64,000 nucleotides of DNA from Adenophora triphylla var. japonica (taxonomy: Eukaryota > Streptophyta > Magnoliopsida > Asterales > Campanulaceae): contig JAFEMH010002079.1 of NCBI GenBank assembly GCA_022495995.1, forward strand, positions 248,001-312,000, given 5' to 3'. Position numbers and translations under genes: made by a program. The notes beneath the pieces are model-generated. The model worked only from the letters and a program-made list of their open reading frames with translations, was not told where the DNA came from and searched no databases. Each line of letters opens with the position of its first letter. Positions within the stretch are counted from its first letter, which is position 1. Shown here piece by piece: positions 22,316-32,434 of the stretch.

Positions 22316-23930
22316 TGTGAATGTGTGCCCAAAATTTTGTGTTTGTTGGATTCACGCGAGTTTGAAGACATCCGGTTTAATTTGAAAAACGGAGTCGCCA
22401 CGCCATTTTGATTACCTCAAAACTTTGAAAAAAAGGTTTTATGGGTTCGGAGGTCAAGTTACCCCTTGGGAAGAACGTTTGGCGTTCACCCAAGGTGCCT
22501 TGCCGGAGCAAGTCTCCCAAGATTTCATTAATCGTGCTTGCTTGCGTGCTTTCTTGTGTGCATGTGTTTGAGAAAAAAGGGGGGAATGTCCCAAGTTGTC
22601 TTCCGGGCGTACAAACCATTTTTTGGTTGTCGCTCGGGATTCCTTGGAATTTTATGTATTTGGGATTATGATCCCGTCCTCATCTTATGACTTGTGATCA
22701 TCGCATTTTAACCTCGGGACCCTCGGGACTTGCGTGATCGAGAGAATGACTCTCTTTTGGTCAAAGATGAGGTTCTTTAGAAAAGGAGGGTCCTTAGCCC
22801 ATCAATCCTACGCTTTAAGACGGTCGAGCTTGTATAGAAGCTTCATACTCTTTCTTAAGCGATAATCGGAGATATAGGGTTCAAGGTTATCCCTTTCCAA
22901 AGAAATCGTGAACCTTTAATGGAAGGAACGATGTAAAGATAGGATCTTTTACACCGGTCCGTTCCAAGGTTGGGGGAAAGGGGAAATGCATGATGAAAAA
23001 TGACTCTTTAATGAAAAGATGACATTTTTGGTTTTAGCAAATGATGCTTTTTGATTGAAAGAAATGATCTTTATGCAAGTGATGCGTAAAAATAGGATTT
23101 TTATGCAAATGATGCATTGGAAAAGGTTTTTGAATGCAAAGGATGCATTTTTATTGAAAAGATTGGATTTTTATGTGCAAATGATGCATAAAAATGACAT
23201 TTTTATTTGAAAATGGGGGTTTTAGGTGCAAAGGATGCACCTTTATGAAAAAGACTACATTTTTATGACAAATGAGGTCTTAATGCATGCAAAAGGGAAA
23301 GGGGGTGATAAAGATGTGATCTTTATGAATAAATGCCAAGTCCCAAGCAAGATATATGAATGCAATGAGCAAGTATATCAATTAAAAGCAAGGTTAGGGC
23401 GTGCGAGGTTACCAATTGCTTCCTTTGCTTCTTCGAACGGAGCTAGGAGGAGAGGTTGGTCTTGGGTCTTCAAGGAGGAGGGAGGTAGCTTCTTGGCCTT
23501 CCTTCTTCACCTTCTTGAGCTTGCACCAATATTCTTCACGTCTTGGGAGTGTTTATAAGTGTATTGTGTATTTTGTGCCTCTATTGTGTGTGTTGAAATG
23601 GGTAGAGGAGGCCTCTATTTATAGGTAATCTGGATAAGGTGAATGAAGCCGTGCGGCCGGGAAGCGGCGAGCTAATGCGGCCGTGCGGGCTTATCCCGAA
23701 TGACTCAAAGCATTCTAGAACCATGCAAGGTGGCAAATTCTAGAACCCTCCTTCCTAATTAAGAAAAACGTGTTTCTTAATTAGGAAGGATCCCCTTCAG
23801 CCCTTATTTAATAAAAAACAGTTCCGGAATGTTTCCGGAACGCTGGGAAGGTCTGGGGAATTACCGGAAAACTTACCGAAATTGTCGGGAAAATTAACCT
23901 AAGGCATGAGCCGAGATTTGGGTACTTACA
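22316..23930 (-). repeat. 3' LTR of element B
   Basis: 1615 bp, TGTGAATGTGTGCCC to GGGTACTTACA on the plus strand. TATA box at 23616-23623. Two short palindromes are upstream: GCCGTGCGGC (23648-23657) and CCGTGCGG (23681-23688). A TTCTAGAA pair is at 23713 and 23738. U5/R has degenerate TGCAAATGATGCATAAAAAT-type repeats at about 22990-23330. This copy keeps CpG sites that are mutated in the 5' LTR. Confidence 0.9.
23616..23623 (-). promoter_or_regulatory. TATA box of the B 3' LTR
   Basis: Minus-strand tataaata within CCTATAAATAGAGGCC. The palindrome GCCGTGCGGC starts 25 bp upstream. Confidence 0.7.
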
Positions 23931-24034
23931 GAAGCCCCTCGGCAACGTCACTTGCAAGGCAAGTGGGGTTGTCGATAGAAAAGGATCCTATCTGGCGAAT
24001 GCCGAGACGGATTAGATGACCGAGACGGTCGAGT

Positions 24035-24096
24035 GGCTGAACCTTTTGGAAGGCTACCTATGTATCCCGGAGGAATCAAGCCAGGCCGTAGTTCGG
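24035..24096 (-). other. 3'-UTR hairpin module, copy B-1
   Basis: Sense direction: CTACG...ATTCC(tcc)GGGAT, then CCTT(ccaa)AAGG and TTCAGCC. The outer arm has one mismatch (CATAG for CGTAG). Confidence 0.6.
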
Positions 24097-24282
24097 AATA
24101 AGATCCGCTGAGGAAGGGAGAAGAGAAAACTGGTCTCTTGCTGGGGAAAATAGAAAATGACCTAGGAGGTCAAGCAATTGAACCTACTGGGGATATTCTA
24201 GAAGTGACCAAGGTGGTCTCTATGAGGGATTACTTCATCACTGAGGAGCGACGAAGGAACAGGGTGACCGAAGTGGTCGGAT

Positions 24283-24347
24283 GGCTGGACCTTTTATAAA
24301 AGGCTACCTACGTATCCCGGAGGAATCAAGCCTTGATCGTTGTTCGG
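24283..24347 (-). other. 3'-UTR hairpin module, copy B-2
   Basis: Sense direction: ATTCC(tcc)GGGAT, then the fully palindromic CCTTTTATAAAAGG. It lies just beside the 96-bp array. Confidence 0.6.
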
Positions 24348-24356
24348 GCTTTGACT

Positions 24357-25131
24357 GAATCGAAATGTTATTCTTCCAACTTGGAATAACGGAGATCGAA
24401 AGAGAGAGCGAAATGTCATTCTTCCACCTTGGAATGACGGAGATCGCGAGAGAGATCGAAATGTTATTCTTCCACCTTGGAATAACGGAGATCGAAAGAT
24501 AGAGCGAAATGTCATTCTTCCACCTTGGAATGACGGAGATCGCGAGAGAGATCGAAATGTTATTCTTCCACCTTGGAATAACGGAGATCGAAAGATAGAG
24601 CGAAATGTCATTCTTCCACCTTGGAATGACGGAGATCGCGAGAGAGATCGAAATGTTATTCTTCCACCTTGGAATAACGGAGATCGAAAGATAGAGCGAA
24701 ATGTCATTCTTCCACCTTGGAATGACGGAGATCGCGAGAGAGATCGAAATGTTATTCTTCCACCTTGGAATAACGGAGATCGAAAGATAGAGCGAAATGT
24801 CATTCTTCCACCTTGGAATGACGGAGATCGCGAGAGAGATCGAAATGTTATTCTTCCACCTTGGAATAACGGAGATCGAAAGATAGAGCGAAATGTCATT
24901 CTTCCACCTTGGAATGACGGAGATCGCGAGAGAGATCGAAATGTTATTCTTCCACCTTGGAATAACGGAGATCGAAAGATAGAACGAAATGTCATTCTTC
25001 CACCTTGGAATGACGGAGATCGCGAGAGAGATCGAAATGTTATTCTTCTACCTTGGAATAACGGAGATCGAAAGATAGAGTGAAATGTCATTCTTCCACC
25101 TTGGAATGACGGAGATCGCGAGAGAGAATGC
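24357..25131 (-). repeat. 96-bp composite minisatellite in the 3' UTR of B
   Basis: About eight copies of a 96-bp unit made of two 48-bp halves. Each half has an inverted repeat around TTCCACCTTG. One half pairs GTTATTC with GAATAAC, the other GTCATTC with GAATGAC, so the third pair switches from T-A to C-G with both arms changed. The copies are nearly identical, so expansion is recent. The 279-codon minus-strand ORF (25133-24294) is a repeat artefact: 96 is divisible by three. Confidence 0.92.
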
Positions 25132-25780
25132 ATTTTGTAAAGAAGTAAGAAGGACTCAATGATTTTTGTAAATAAAGTGGGATGTACCCGATAATTTTTT
25201 TTGTAAAAGAAGTGGGACGTACCCGATAATTTTTAAAAGAAGTGAATTAAAAATGCCAAAGGCAAATAAAATGTGCCACAGGGGTAAATTTGTAAAATAA
25301 GCCTCGGGGGCACTGGAGGGAAAATTTGATTGAAAATGATTGGAAATGCCAGGTGCACAAAGGGTAAAACAGGCCTATGGGGGACAAAATTGTAAGATTG
25401 AGCCTTCAGGGGCAAAAATTGTAAAAACCAGCCACATGGGCTTAGTATGTCGCGCGACCTAGTATGCCATGTGGCCAGGTTTGTCGTGTGACATACATAG
25501 CCTGAACTGTACTTTTCATAGCCTTTGGAATTGGACTGAAATTGCCGATACGAGTTGGAATTGGGTGACCAAAGAGGTCACCTACCTGGTCCCCTCGGGG
25601 CAATGGCAAAGAGATATTGGTCCCTTACTATAAGGATGGAAACGGGGTGACCTAGGAGGTCAAACGGACAATCCTACTAGGAATGTGCCAAATATAAAAA
25701 AAGAGGGTGACCAATGTGGTCAGATAGCTATACTTTTATTGAAGAATGGAGAAAGGAAAAGATGACCAACGTGGTCGGAT

Positions 25781-25843
25781 GGCTGAACCTTTATGAAAGG
25801 CTACCTACGTATCCCGGAGGAATCAAGCCTTGATCGTAGTTCA
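25781..25843 (-). other. 3'-region hairpin module, copy B-3
   Basis: Sense direction: CTACG...ATTCC(tcc)GGGAT...CGTAG, then CCTTT(cat)AAAGG and TTCAGCC. A GACC(aacgt)GGTC inverted repeat sits next to it on the plus-strand left side. Confidence 0.6.
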
Positions 25844-27293
25844 AGCCTCATCTAGACAGTTAGGAACGATGTCTAGGATTTTCGACGTTTTGACAATTAG
25901 GAAACTGTCGCCTGGTGTTATCTCGCTATAACGGAAGTAACGAAGGCGATTTTGGGAGAAAACGTTATCATTAGCAATTGGCACGTTACTTGAGCCTAGA
26001 GATGATTTTTTTCTTTTCTTGGAAGCAAGGGACTGGGTCTGTATTTTGGAAAAATATTGAAGACGGGTTTCAAGCAAGTGGGGTCGTATCCCTTGGGAGC
26101 GGACTGAACTGCTGTTGTTGCTGAGATGTTGTCAACGCGGACTGGAATTCCCTCTTGGGCTGAGACTGGGTTTAAACCTCGGGTCTCGATGAATGTTCCT
26201 TTCTCACACTCTGGCATTTGAAGCTGATGCTGACAGGCTTTTACAACCAAAGACTAAAACAGATGTTGAAATGACCAAACATCTCTTCTAGGGATGGATG
26301 CGACTTATCGGAGCCCCGGTCTGAGGAAAAACTTTCTGCAAAACCCCATGTCTTACTAAAGCAAGGAAAGATCCTTTCATTGGCAAAGCCCCGGTTGGAT
26401 GAACTGAGTAGGCAAAGATTTAGGTTATGAACAAGTGACTTGGTGAAGCCCCAATCTGATGACCTAACAAAATTCCAATATGATTGGTACTGCGGAAGTG
26501 ATCCTGAGGTTGATCTGAACAAAACTGAATCCATCTAAGGACCTAGTGAAGAACCCGATGCGAACCCCAAAAATGACTAAAGAAGCCCCAGTCTAAAGAA
26601 ATGGTTTGGCAAAGCCCCAGACTTGAAGAGTTTCAAGGCAGCCCTAATGCGAATTGTAGCAAAAGAGGAAAGACCTATCTTTTTTTTTTTTTTTTTTTTT
26701 CTTTTTTTTTAGTCAATCAGTCAACCTTAGACAAAGAGAAGAATTTTAGGAAGATATATACATGCAGGGGCATATTTTTCGAAAGGTGGGAATAGATTCC
26801 GATTTTGTGTTATTTTGATGGCCTTATTCGATGTAGGCACAAAAACTCGCTCTAGGTTTGACTCTTTTGAGAGAGTATAAGCGTAGAGAGGTTGATAAAA
26901 TTGTATGGAAGCCCTGCCGACGTAAAATCAGTGTTTAGCACTATTTTTCCTAAGATGTAGAAAAGGAAGACTTGTCAAGACATCTCAAAACTTGTTTTAT
27001 TTACAATGATCACAAGATTGCTTAAAACCCTTTATTAATGTTCGGGTTATTTAACCACTAATCTCGATATGAACAAACATTCTTATTAGTCATGAGGAGA
27101 AAGTCAACCAATGCCGCGGATCAAGAAAGGTTTGTGTATAGGGAGGTCATTGATGAGACCGGGTTTTCTGGGATCTGACTGTGTCTATGGGAGAGGTTAT
27201 CCGATGAGACCGGATTTTCTGGGATTTGACTGTGCTTATGGGAGAGGTTATCCGATGAGACCGGATTTTCTGGGATTTGACTGTGCTTATGAC

Positions 27294-27355
27294 CGGACCA
27301 TTGCTGGTTGCCTACGTTCCCCTCGTTGTGAGGAGCTCAGGTCGCCGTAGTTCGG
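27294..27355 (-). other. 3'-region hairpin module, type II, copy B
   Basis: Sense direction: CTACG...CCTC(acaac)GAGG...CGTAG, then ACCA(gcaa)TGGT. Related to the copy in D at 18534-18596. Confidence 0.5.
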
Positions 27356-28426
27356 CCTTGGCCGGACTGTTTTGGGAAATGGGATTTGTGGTTCCTTTAG
27401 TGAAAAGGCTAGGATGAGATGATGAGGCGTGGGCCTCGAGATGATTCCTTGACCAAGTCATTCTTGGACGGCTGCTTCTGATTGCTTCTTCTTTCATTGG
27501 GGGAGAAAGGATTTGCACGTGCCTATGAGCTTATGAAATGCTTCTGGCTTTGCTTCGACCACCCCATTGTTATCGACAACTTTCATTCTCTGAGCTTTGA
27601 TCTTGCCTGTCCGTCAAGCTTTTGATTGGTGACGCTGAGTCCTTGGCCTCATTTTTTTTCTTTTATTTTTTATGTGCAACCCTGTTTTTTTGCCTAGACT
27701 GCCCTTTTTTTGGGATTTTCAGCCTAGCTGGGCATTACTCTTTTTGCACCAAGATTTTTTTTTTTTTTTTTTATATGTGCAACCTGTTTTTGCCTAGACT
27801 GCCCTTTTCTGGGATTTTCAGCCTAGCTGGGTATTACTCTTTTTGCACTACCCATTTTTTTTCTTTTATTTTCTAAAGCACCCGAGGACCAAGGCGAGCC
27901 CCTGCTTGAACATTCTTGATATCCTTGAGGTCTAAGCCAAGCTCCTAGGTTGTTGCCGACACGGGGTCAATTTTTTGAAGCTGAGTGGCCTTTTGCTGTC
28001 CCTTGATGATGCCGCCGTCGTTGACTTGGTCAAGGTGATGGGGAGGACATGGTTTGGGAAAGTGTATGGCTTTGATGAAGGCCTTTTGTGGGGTGAGGAA
28101 AGTGTATGGCTTGATGGCGTTAGTTGACTTTCTCACACTGATTAATCAAAATGTTAACTATTTCGAGAGATTATTTGCTGAGCAATGCAAGTGATCATAT
28201 AAAATAAAACCATTTCATTGAATGTAATGTAGGTGTGCAAATAATGTCTTAAGTCTAGCAAGAAAAGAAGAAGACTCTTTTATAGAAAATTGAAGATTCA
28301 ATACAATGTCCGTAGAGGACTTGATTGAAAGAGAAAAGTACTAGAACCTACGAAGGTTGACTGAGAGACTATTTTTCTTTTCTTTTTTTTTTAATCTTAC
28401 TTAAGGATAAGTAGACCCTAGTCTAG

Positions 28427-29869
28427 CTACTCTTCGCGGGTTGGATTGCCAGGTAACTTGAGCTTTCCTTCGTAGATCAGCCACTGAATTTCTTTCTTCA
28501 GATCCACACACTTGTCTGTCACATGACCAAAATGCTTGTGGTACTCGCAGAACTTGGTCCTGTCAACTATACTTGGGTTTCTCGGCTTATAATTCTCGAG
28601 AGGTGTGAGAAGGCCTCGTTTCACCAAATCGCCGAAAACTTTGCTCATGGGCATCCCAAAATCATCATGCTGACGTTTATGACCTTGCACTTCCTGAATT
28701 GACCTCTTACCATAACTTTCTATTTTTGGCCCATGGAGGTTCTCGAGCTTCCCATCTTCTATCAACTTCTGGATCTCATACCTCAAATAGGTGCAATCAT
28801 CGTTGTCGTGTCCAGTGGTATTGATGGAAAAGACAATGCTTAGACTCATCCAACTGAGCATTGTGGTTCCTGGGCTTCCAATTTTCCAATGGCTTTATCA
28901 GCTTTTCTTTCATCGCTTTTTCCAAAGATCTTGCTTAAAGGCATCTACGCATTGTCAAAATGAAGGGAGCGGGGTTTTCGGGAGACATTCTTTGTTCTCC
29001 GTGCTTGGATTTCCATTGTCCAGTTGGTTCCACTGTTGGATTTGGCTGAAGGAAGCTACGACACCCTTTCCTTTGTGAGGAAGCTGGTGTCTTTGAGTAG
29101 TACGATTCTTTGCTTGGTACTGATGGCATTGGGTTATGCTTGGTGGAGTCATTTCCTTGCCTGGTTCGACATCTTGGGTCAAGGGAGTATTGATACTCAT
29201 CATGAGGTCAAGCTTCTCTTGCATTTGTTTCACTTGCTCCATCAGTATTGCCACATGGGGGTCAACGGGGACTCTCGCAACAGGACTTGTATCAGCAGAG
29301 GGAGCCATAGTAGCAAACTGGTGAAACTGACGGCTGAATTCATTAAGTCCGGTAGGTGATAGCTGAAAACTTGAATCATCCGAATTTTCTTTTGGCAACT
29401 CATGATTGCATTCAGGCGGGTATAGAGGTCTCAGAACGTAGCCACATGGCTCAAACTGATTATGTGAAGCCGGAGCATAAACTGGCAAGTACTGCTGAAA
29501 CTGAGGGATAGGTGGGGTGAAGCCCAATCCGTTCTGAGGAACTGAGGGCGATGGGGCCCTGATGAGCTGGGATGTTGGAAAGGACTGAGGAGAAGTGGTC
29601 CTTGGCAAGGGATCATATGTGGATGGAGGAAGGTATTGGTTATAGGCTGAGGGAGCTGAGATGGCTACTTCTGGAGTCTCATCTTCTACCATAACCAGGG
29701 AACCGTTGGACTCGACCACTATCTGAACCCCATGACGACGGAGCGCATCGATAAGCATGGCTTGCTGTTCCTTATGAACCTTATGGGCACTTTCCAAGGC
29801 CAGGACTAACTCTTCCTTCCTAACCATCTGACTTCCTGCACCCTCACTGTTTTCTGTCAAATCTGCCAT
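28427..29869 (-). pseudogene. Gag of element B with two zinc-knuckle modules, frameshifted
   Basis: Starts at ATG 29869 (MADLTENSEGAG). The first frame (29869-28955) has the shared N-terminal block (LIDALRRHGVQIVVESNGSL), a Pro/Gln/Ser-rich middle and a short helix (VAILMEQVKQMQEKLDLMM). It then loses frame. The second frame (28861-28427) contains LRYEIQKLIEDGKLE and a complete CHHC knuckle, FCEYHKHFGHVTDKC, with LKKEIQWLIYEGKL. A further knuckle lies before LRYEIQK, broken by a one-base frame change near 28815. B therefore had two knuckle modules in tandem, the first like E and F, the second like D. No capsid core is visible. Confidence 0.8.
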
Positions 29870-30107
29870 TCTGACTGAGCTGATGAACTGTCTGAACCTA
29901 AGGTTTTCTGAAAAACTGCTGACCCAGAATTCTTGTCCACCTCCTTCTTGCTGCGGGAAAGGGATAGGCAGGGTTTAGACTCGGGGATAGATAAGGTTTA
30001 GACTCGAAGGTAAATGTTTAGGCTGAAGGCTCAAGTAACATGCACTTATCGCTTTAACTTTTGCTCGAAACACATTTTTTCCTAATCCTAATTGATCGGA
30101 AAAGATG

Positions 30108-30845
30108 AGACCTTGAAAGGTCAAGATTGAAATTTGGAGATCGGACCGAGGAGGTCTCGATTAAGGATTTGACCATGAAAGGTCGAGATGGGAAATCGAA
30201 AATCGGACCGAGGAGGTCTCAATTAGGAATATGACCATGAAAGGCCGGAATAGAAAATCGGACATCGGACCGAGGAGGTCTCGATTAGGGTTTGACCATG
30301 AAAGGTCGGAATAGAAAATCAGAAATCGGACCGAGGAGATCTCGATTAGGGATTTGACCATGAAAGGTCGGAATAGAAAATCGGAGATCGGACCGAGGAG
30401 GTCTCGATTAGAGATTTGACCGTGAAAGGTCGAGATAGAAAATTGGAAATCGGACCGAGGAGGTCTCGATTAGGATTTGACAATGAAAGGTCTAGATAGG
30501 AAAATCAGAAATCGAACCGAGGAGGTCTCGATTAGGATTTGACCATGAAAGGTCTAGATAGGAAAATCGGAAATCGGACCGAGGAGGTCTCGATTAGGAT
30601 TTGACCATGAAAGGTCGAGATAGGAAAATCGGAAATCGGACCGAGGAGGTCTCGATTAGGGGTTTGACCATGAAAGGCCGGAATAGAAAATCGGAAATCG
30701 GATCGAGGAGGTCTCGATTAGGGTTTGACCATGAAAGGTCGAGAGAGAGAAATCAGAAATCGGACCGAGGAGGTCTCGATTAGGGTTTGACCATGAAAGG
30801 TCGGGATAGAAAATCGGAAACCGGACCGAGGAGGTCTCGATTAGG
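30108..30845 (-). repeat. Leader minisatellite of element B, about 60-62-bp units
   Basis: About 12 units containing GACCGAGGAGGTCTCGATTA and TTTGACCATGAAAGGTCG. On the minus strand they align with the 61-bp units of E at 8740-9500. Both arrays sit between the conserved leader and gag. Confidence 0.9.
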
Positions 30846-32413
30846 GATATCAGAGATAAGAAAATGCAATTATGATTACATTAATTGTTCAAGTTTACTT
30901 AAAATCATGTCTTTTATTTATTCCTATTTGGTTGGAAAAGGGGGGTTTGCCCTTCTTTTTCGCAACTACTCTAGATCCTGGATCAGTGGGTTCCGTCACT
31001 ACGTCTATAAGCCCCTCGTATTCCACCGTATTTCGACCTCCCGGGGTGGGCCGGCCCGGGCGAGGGTCCTATAGGGCACGCGGATCCCACCGACCGAGAG
31101 TAAAGAACGCTCCTAACGGGTCTAGCGGATCATAGGAACTTTCAAACGCACGAGCGATGCGGATTATAGTCAAGGCAATACCGGGAAAGTCTCGTCTTTC
31201 TGCCTTGATAGGATTTTGGCAGAATTTCGCTTGAGCGAATGACGTTTTGACTTTCGGTAATGTCCGAGAAGATAATAGGCATGGGTCGGGCGGCAAAAGC
31301 CGGATGACACAGTGTCACATTGAACTTCGTTGCATACGCCGGGCGTGAGTTAGAATCGAAGTCAATGCCGGGTCAAGATCTTGCCAATCTTTCCTTGTCG
31401 GAATTTTGGCAGAGCTTCGCTTGAGCGAAAGATATTTTGATTTGTTGGCAAAGACTCGGTCTTGACTCTTACGCATTCCGTGCAGGTCAAGGTCAATAGT
31501 CAATGTCGGAGTCGAGATCTCGCCAATTTTTCCTTGTCGGAATTTTGGCAGAGTTCCTCTTCCGTTATGAAATAAGGCTTGACCTTTACGAGGGTATGCA
31601 ACTGGGCTATATGACACGGACTAGACCAAAAACCAACCAAAAGTCACGGTTTTTTGAAACGTGTGACACGGACTGTGCATTGGTCGACACTGGCTGCCAT
31701 GGGGAGGTTGGGATGATTCCGTGCGCGCCCGGGAGCATCATAAGGCTGTCCGTGACTGCAGCTGGAACCACCCTCGGGTTTGAAGGACGTGCGTGCAAAA
31801 GTGTACATGATATATCAGGTGCGCGTAGTGTGCGGTCTCCTAAAAATGTTCCTTTTTGAGTTAAAACAGAGATTTTCAGAAATGTGTTTTAAAGGAATGA
31901 TTTTCGGGACGGGGAGAATGCAACACATAAGCAAGTAAATTTTCTGGGAGCCCCAGTCAGTCATGGAGCTGAGTAGCCCCAAGCTGCTAGGACTGCCAGA
32001 TTAACCATGATTTTTCCTGGTGGAATTGCCACTGAGGTCGCCCGGTCAGAATCCAATGAGGATTGAGCCGTACGACTGCATGGATCAATTTTCCAGGTTC
32101 CACTCCTTTTGCTATTTTTCGGGTTGTTTCCCGTTCAAAGTATGCATAGATTCCAAGATACAAATGATGCAATGCATGGTAAAGAAAGCAAGCATGATTA
32201 ATGAAATCGGCGACGGGAGTCTAACCCGCTCAAAGGGAAAAGCTTTCTTTCTATTTTTTTTTTTCGAAAAAATGATACCGGTACGTGGGATTGTTAAACC
32301 ACCGGTTATCCCAACTCCCACGTTAGGGAGTGTACAGGAAGGGTAAGTGGCTTCCACCTATATACCGAGTATCGATTTTTGTTTTGAAAATAAAGCTTTT
32401 CTCCTTTGGGAAT
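30846..32413 (-). other. Conserved 5' leader of element B (non-coding)
   Basis: Contains, on the minus strand, the blocks shared with E and A: TTATAGACGTAGTG and CCACTGATCCAGGATC near 31010-30960, an inverted repeat CCCGGG/CCCGGG (31040-31045 and 31055-31060), GGTTGGTTTTTGG near 31630, and a post-primer-site block with TTTAACAATCCCACG near 32290. Three related copies of TTTTGGCAGARTTYCGCTTG occur near 31206, 31392 and 31542. No gene seen. Confidence 0.6.
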
Positions 32414-32431
32414 TCCCCAGCGGAGTCGCCA
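32414..32431 (-). promoter_or_regulatory. Primer-binding site of element B
   Basis: Minus-strand tggcgactccgctgggga, identical to that of A, three bases from the 5' LTR end. Confidence 0.8.
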
Positions 32432-32434
32432 AAC

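Larger units (their letters stand above)
23931..24356 (-). other. Polypurine tract and structured 3' UTR of element B
   Basis: Minus-strand polypurine tract gccgaggggcttc (23931-23943). Beside it is an inverted repeat CACTT/AAGTG (23949-23953 and 23961-23965). Hairpin modules are at 24035-24096 (second stem CCTT/AAGG) and 24283-24347 (second stem CCTTT/AAAGG). Several GACC-N5-GGTC inverted repeats are interspersed. Confidence 0.7.
25132..28426 (-). other. Long 3' non-coding region of element B
   Basis: No gene seen in 3.3 kb. It holds two TGTCG-type palindromes (25448-25459 and 25482-25493), a type I module (25781-25843), a type II module (27294-27355), a 27-bp T tract near 26681-26709, three copies of a GATGAGACCGGRTTTTCTGG unit (27150-27285), and a tandem duplication near 27650-27860 of the block CTAGACTGCCCTTTT. 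The part at 27950-28430 matches E after its gag on the other strand. Confidence 0.6.

Noticed and set aside
24357..25131. CRISPR-like array of palindromic repeats
   Set aside because: Units are contiguous with no unique spacers, lie in a retrotransposon 3' UTR, and the genome is a plant.
24294..25133. 279-codon protein with FRSLSRSPSFQGG repeats
   Set aside because: It is a product of the 96-bp array, and the reading frame follows from a period divisible by three.
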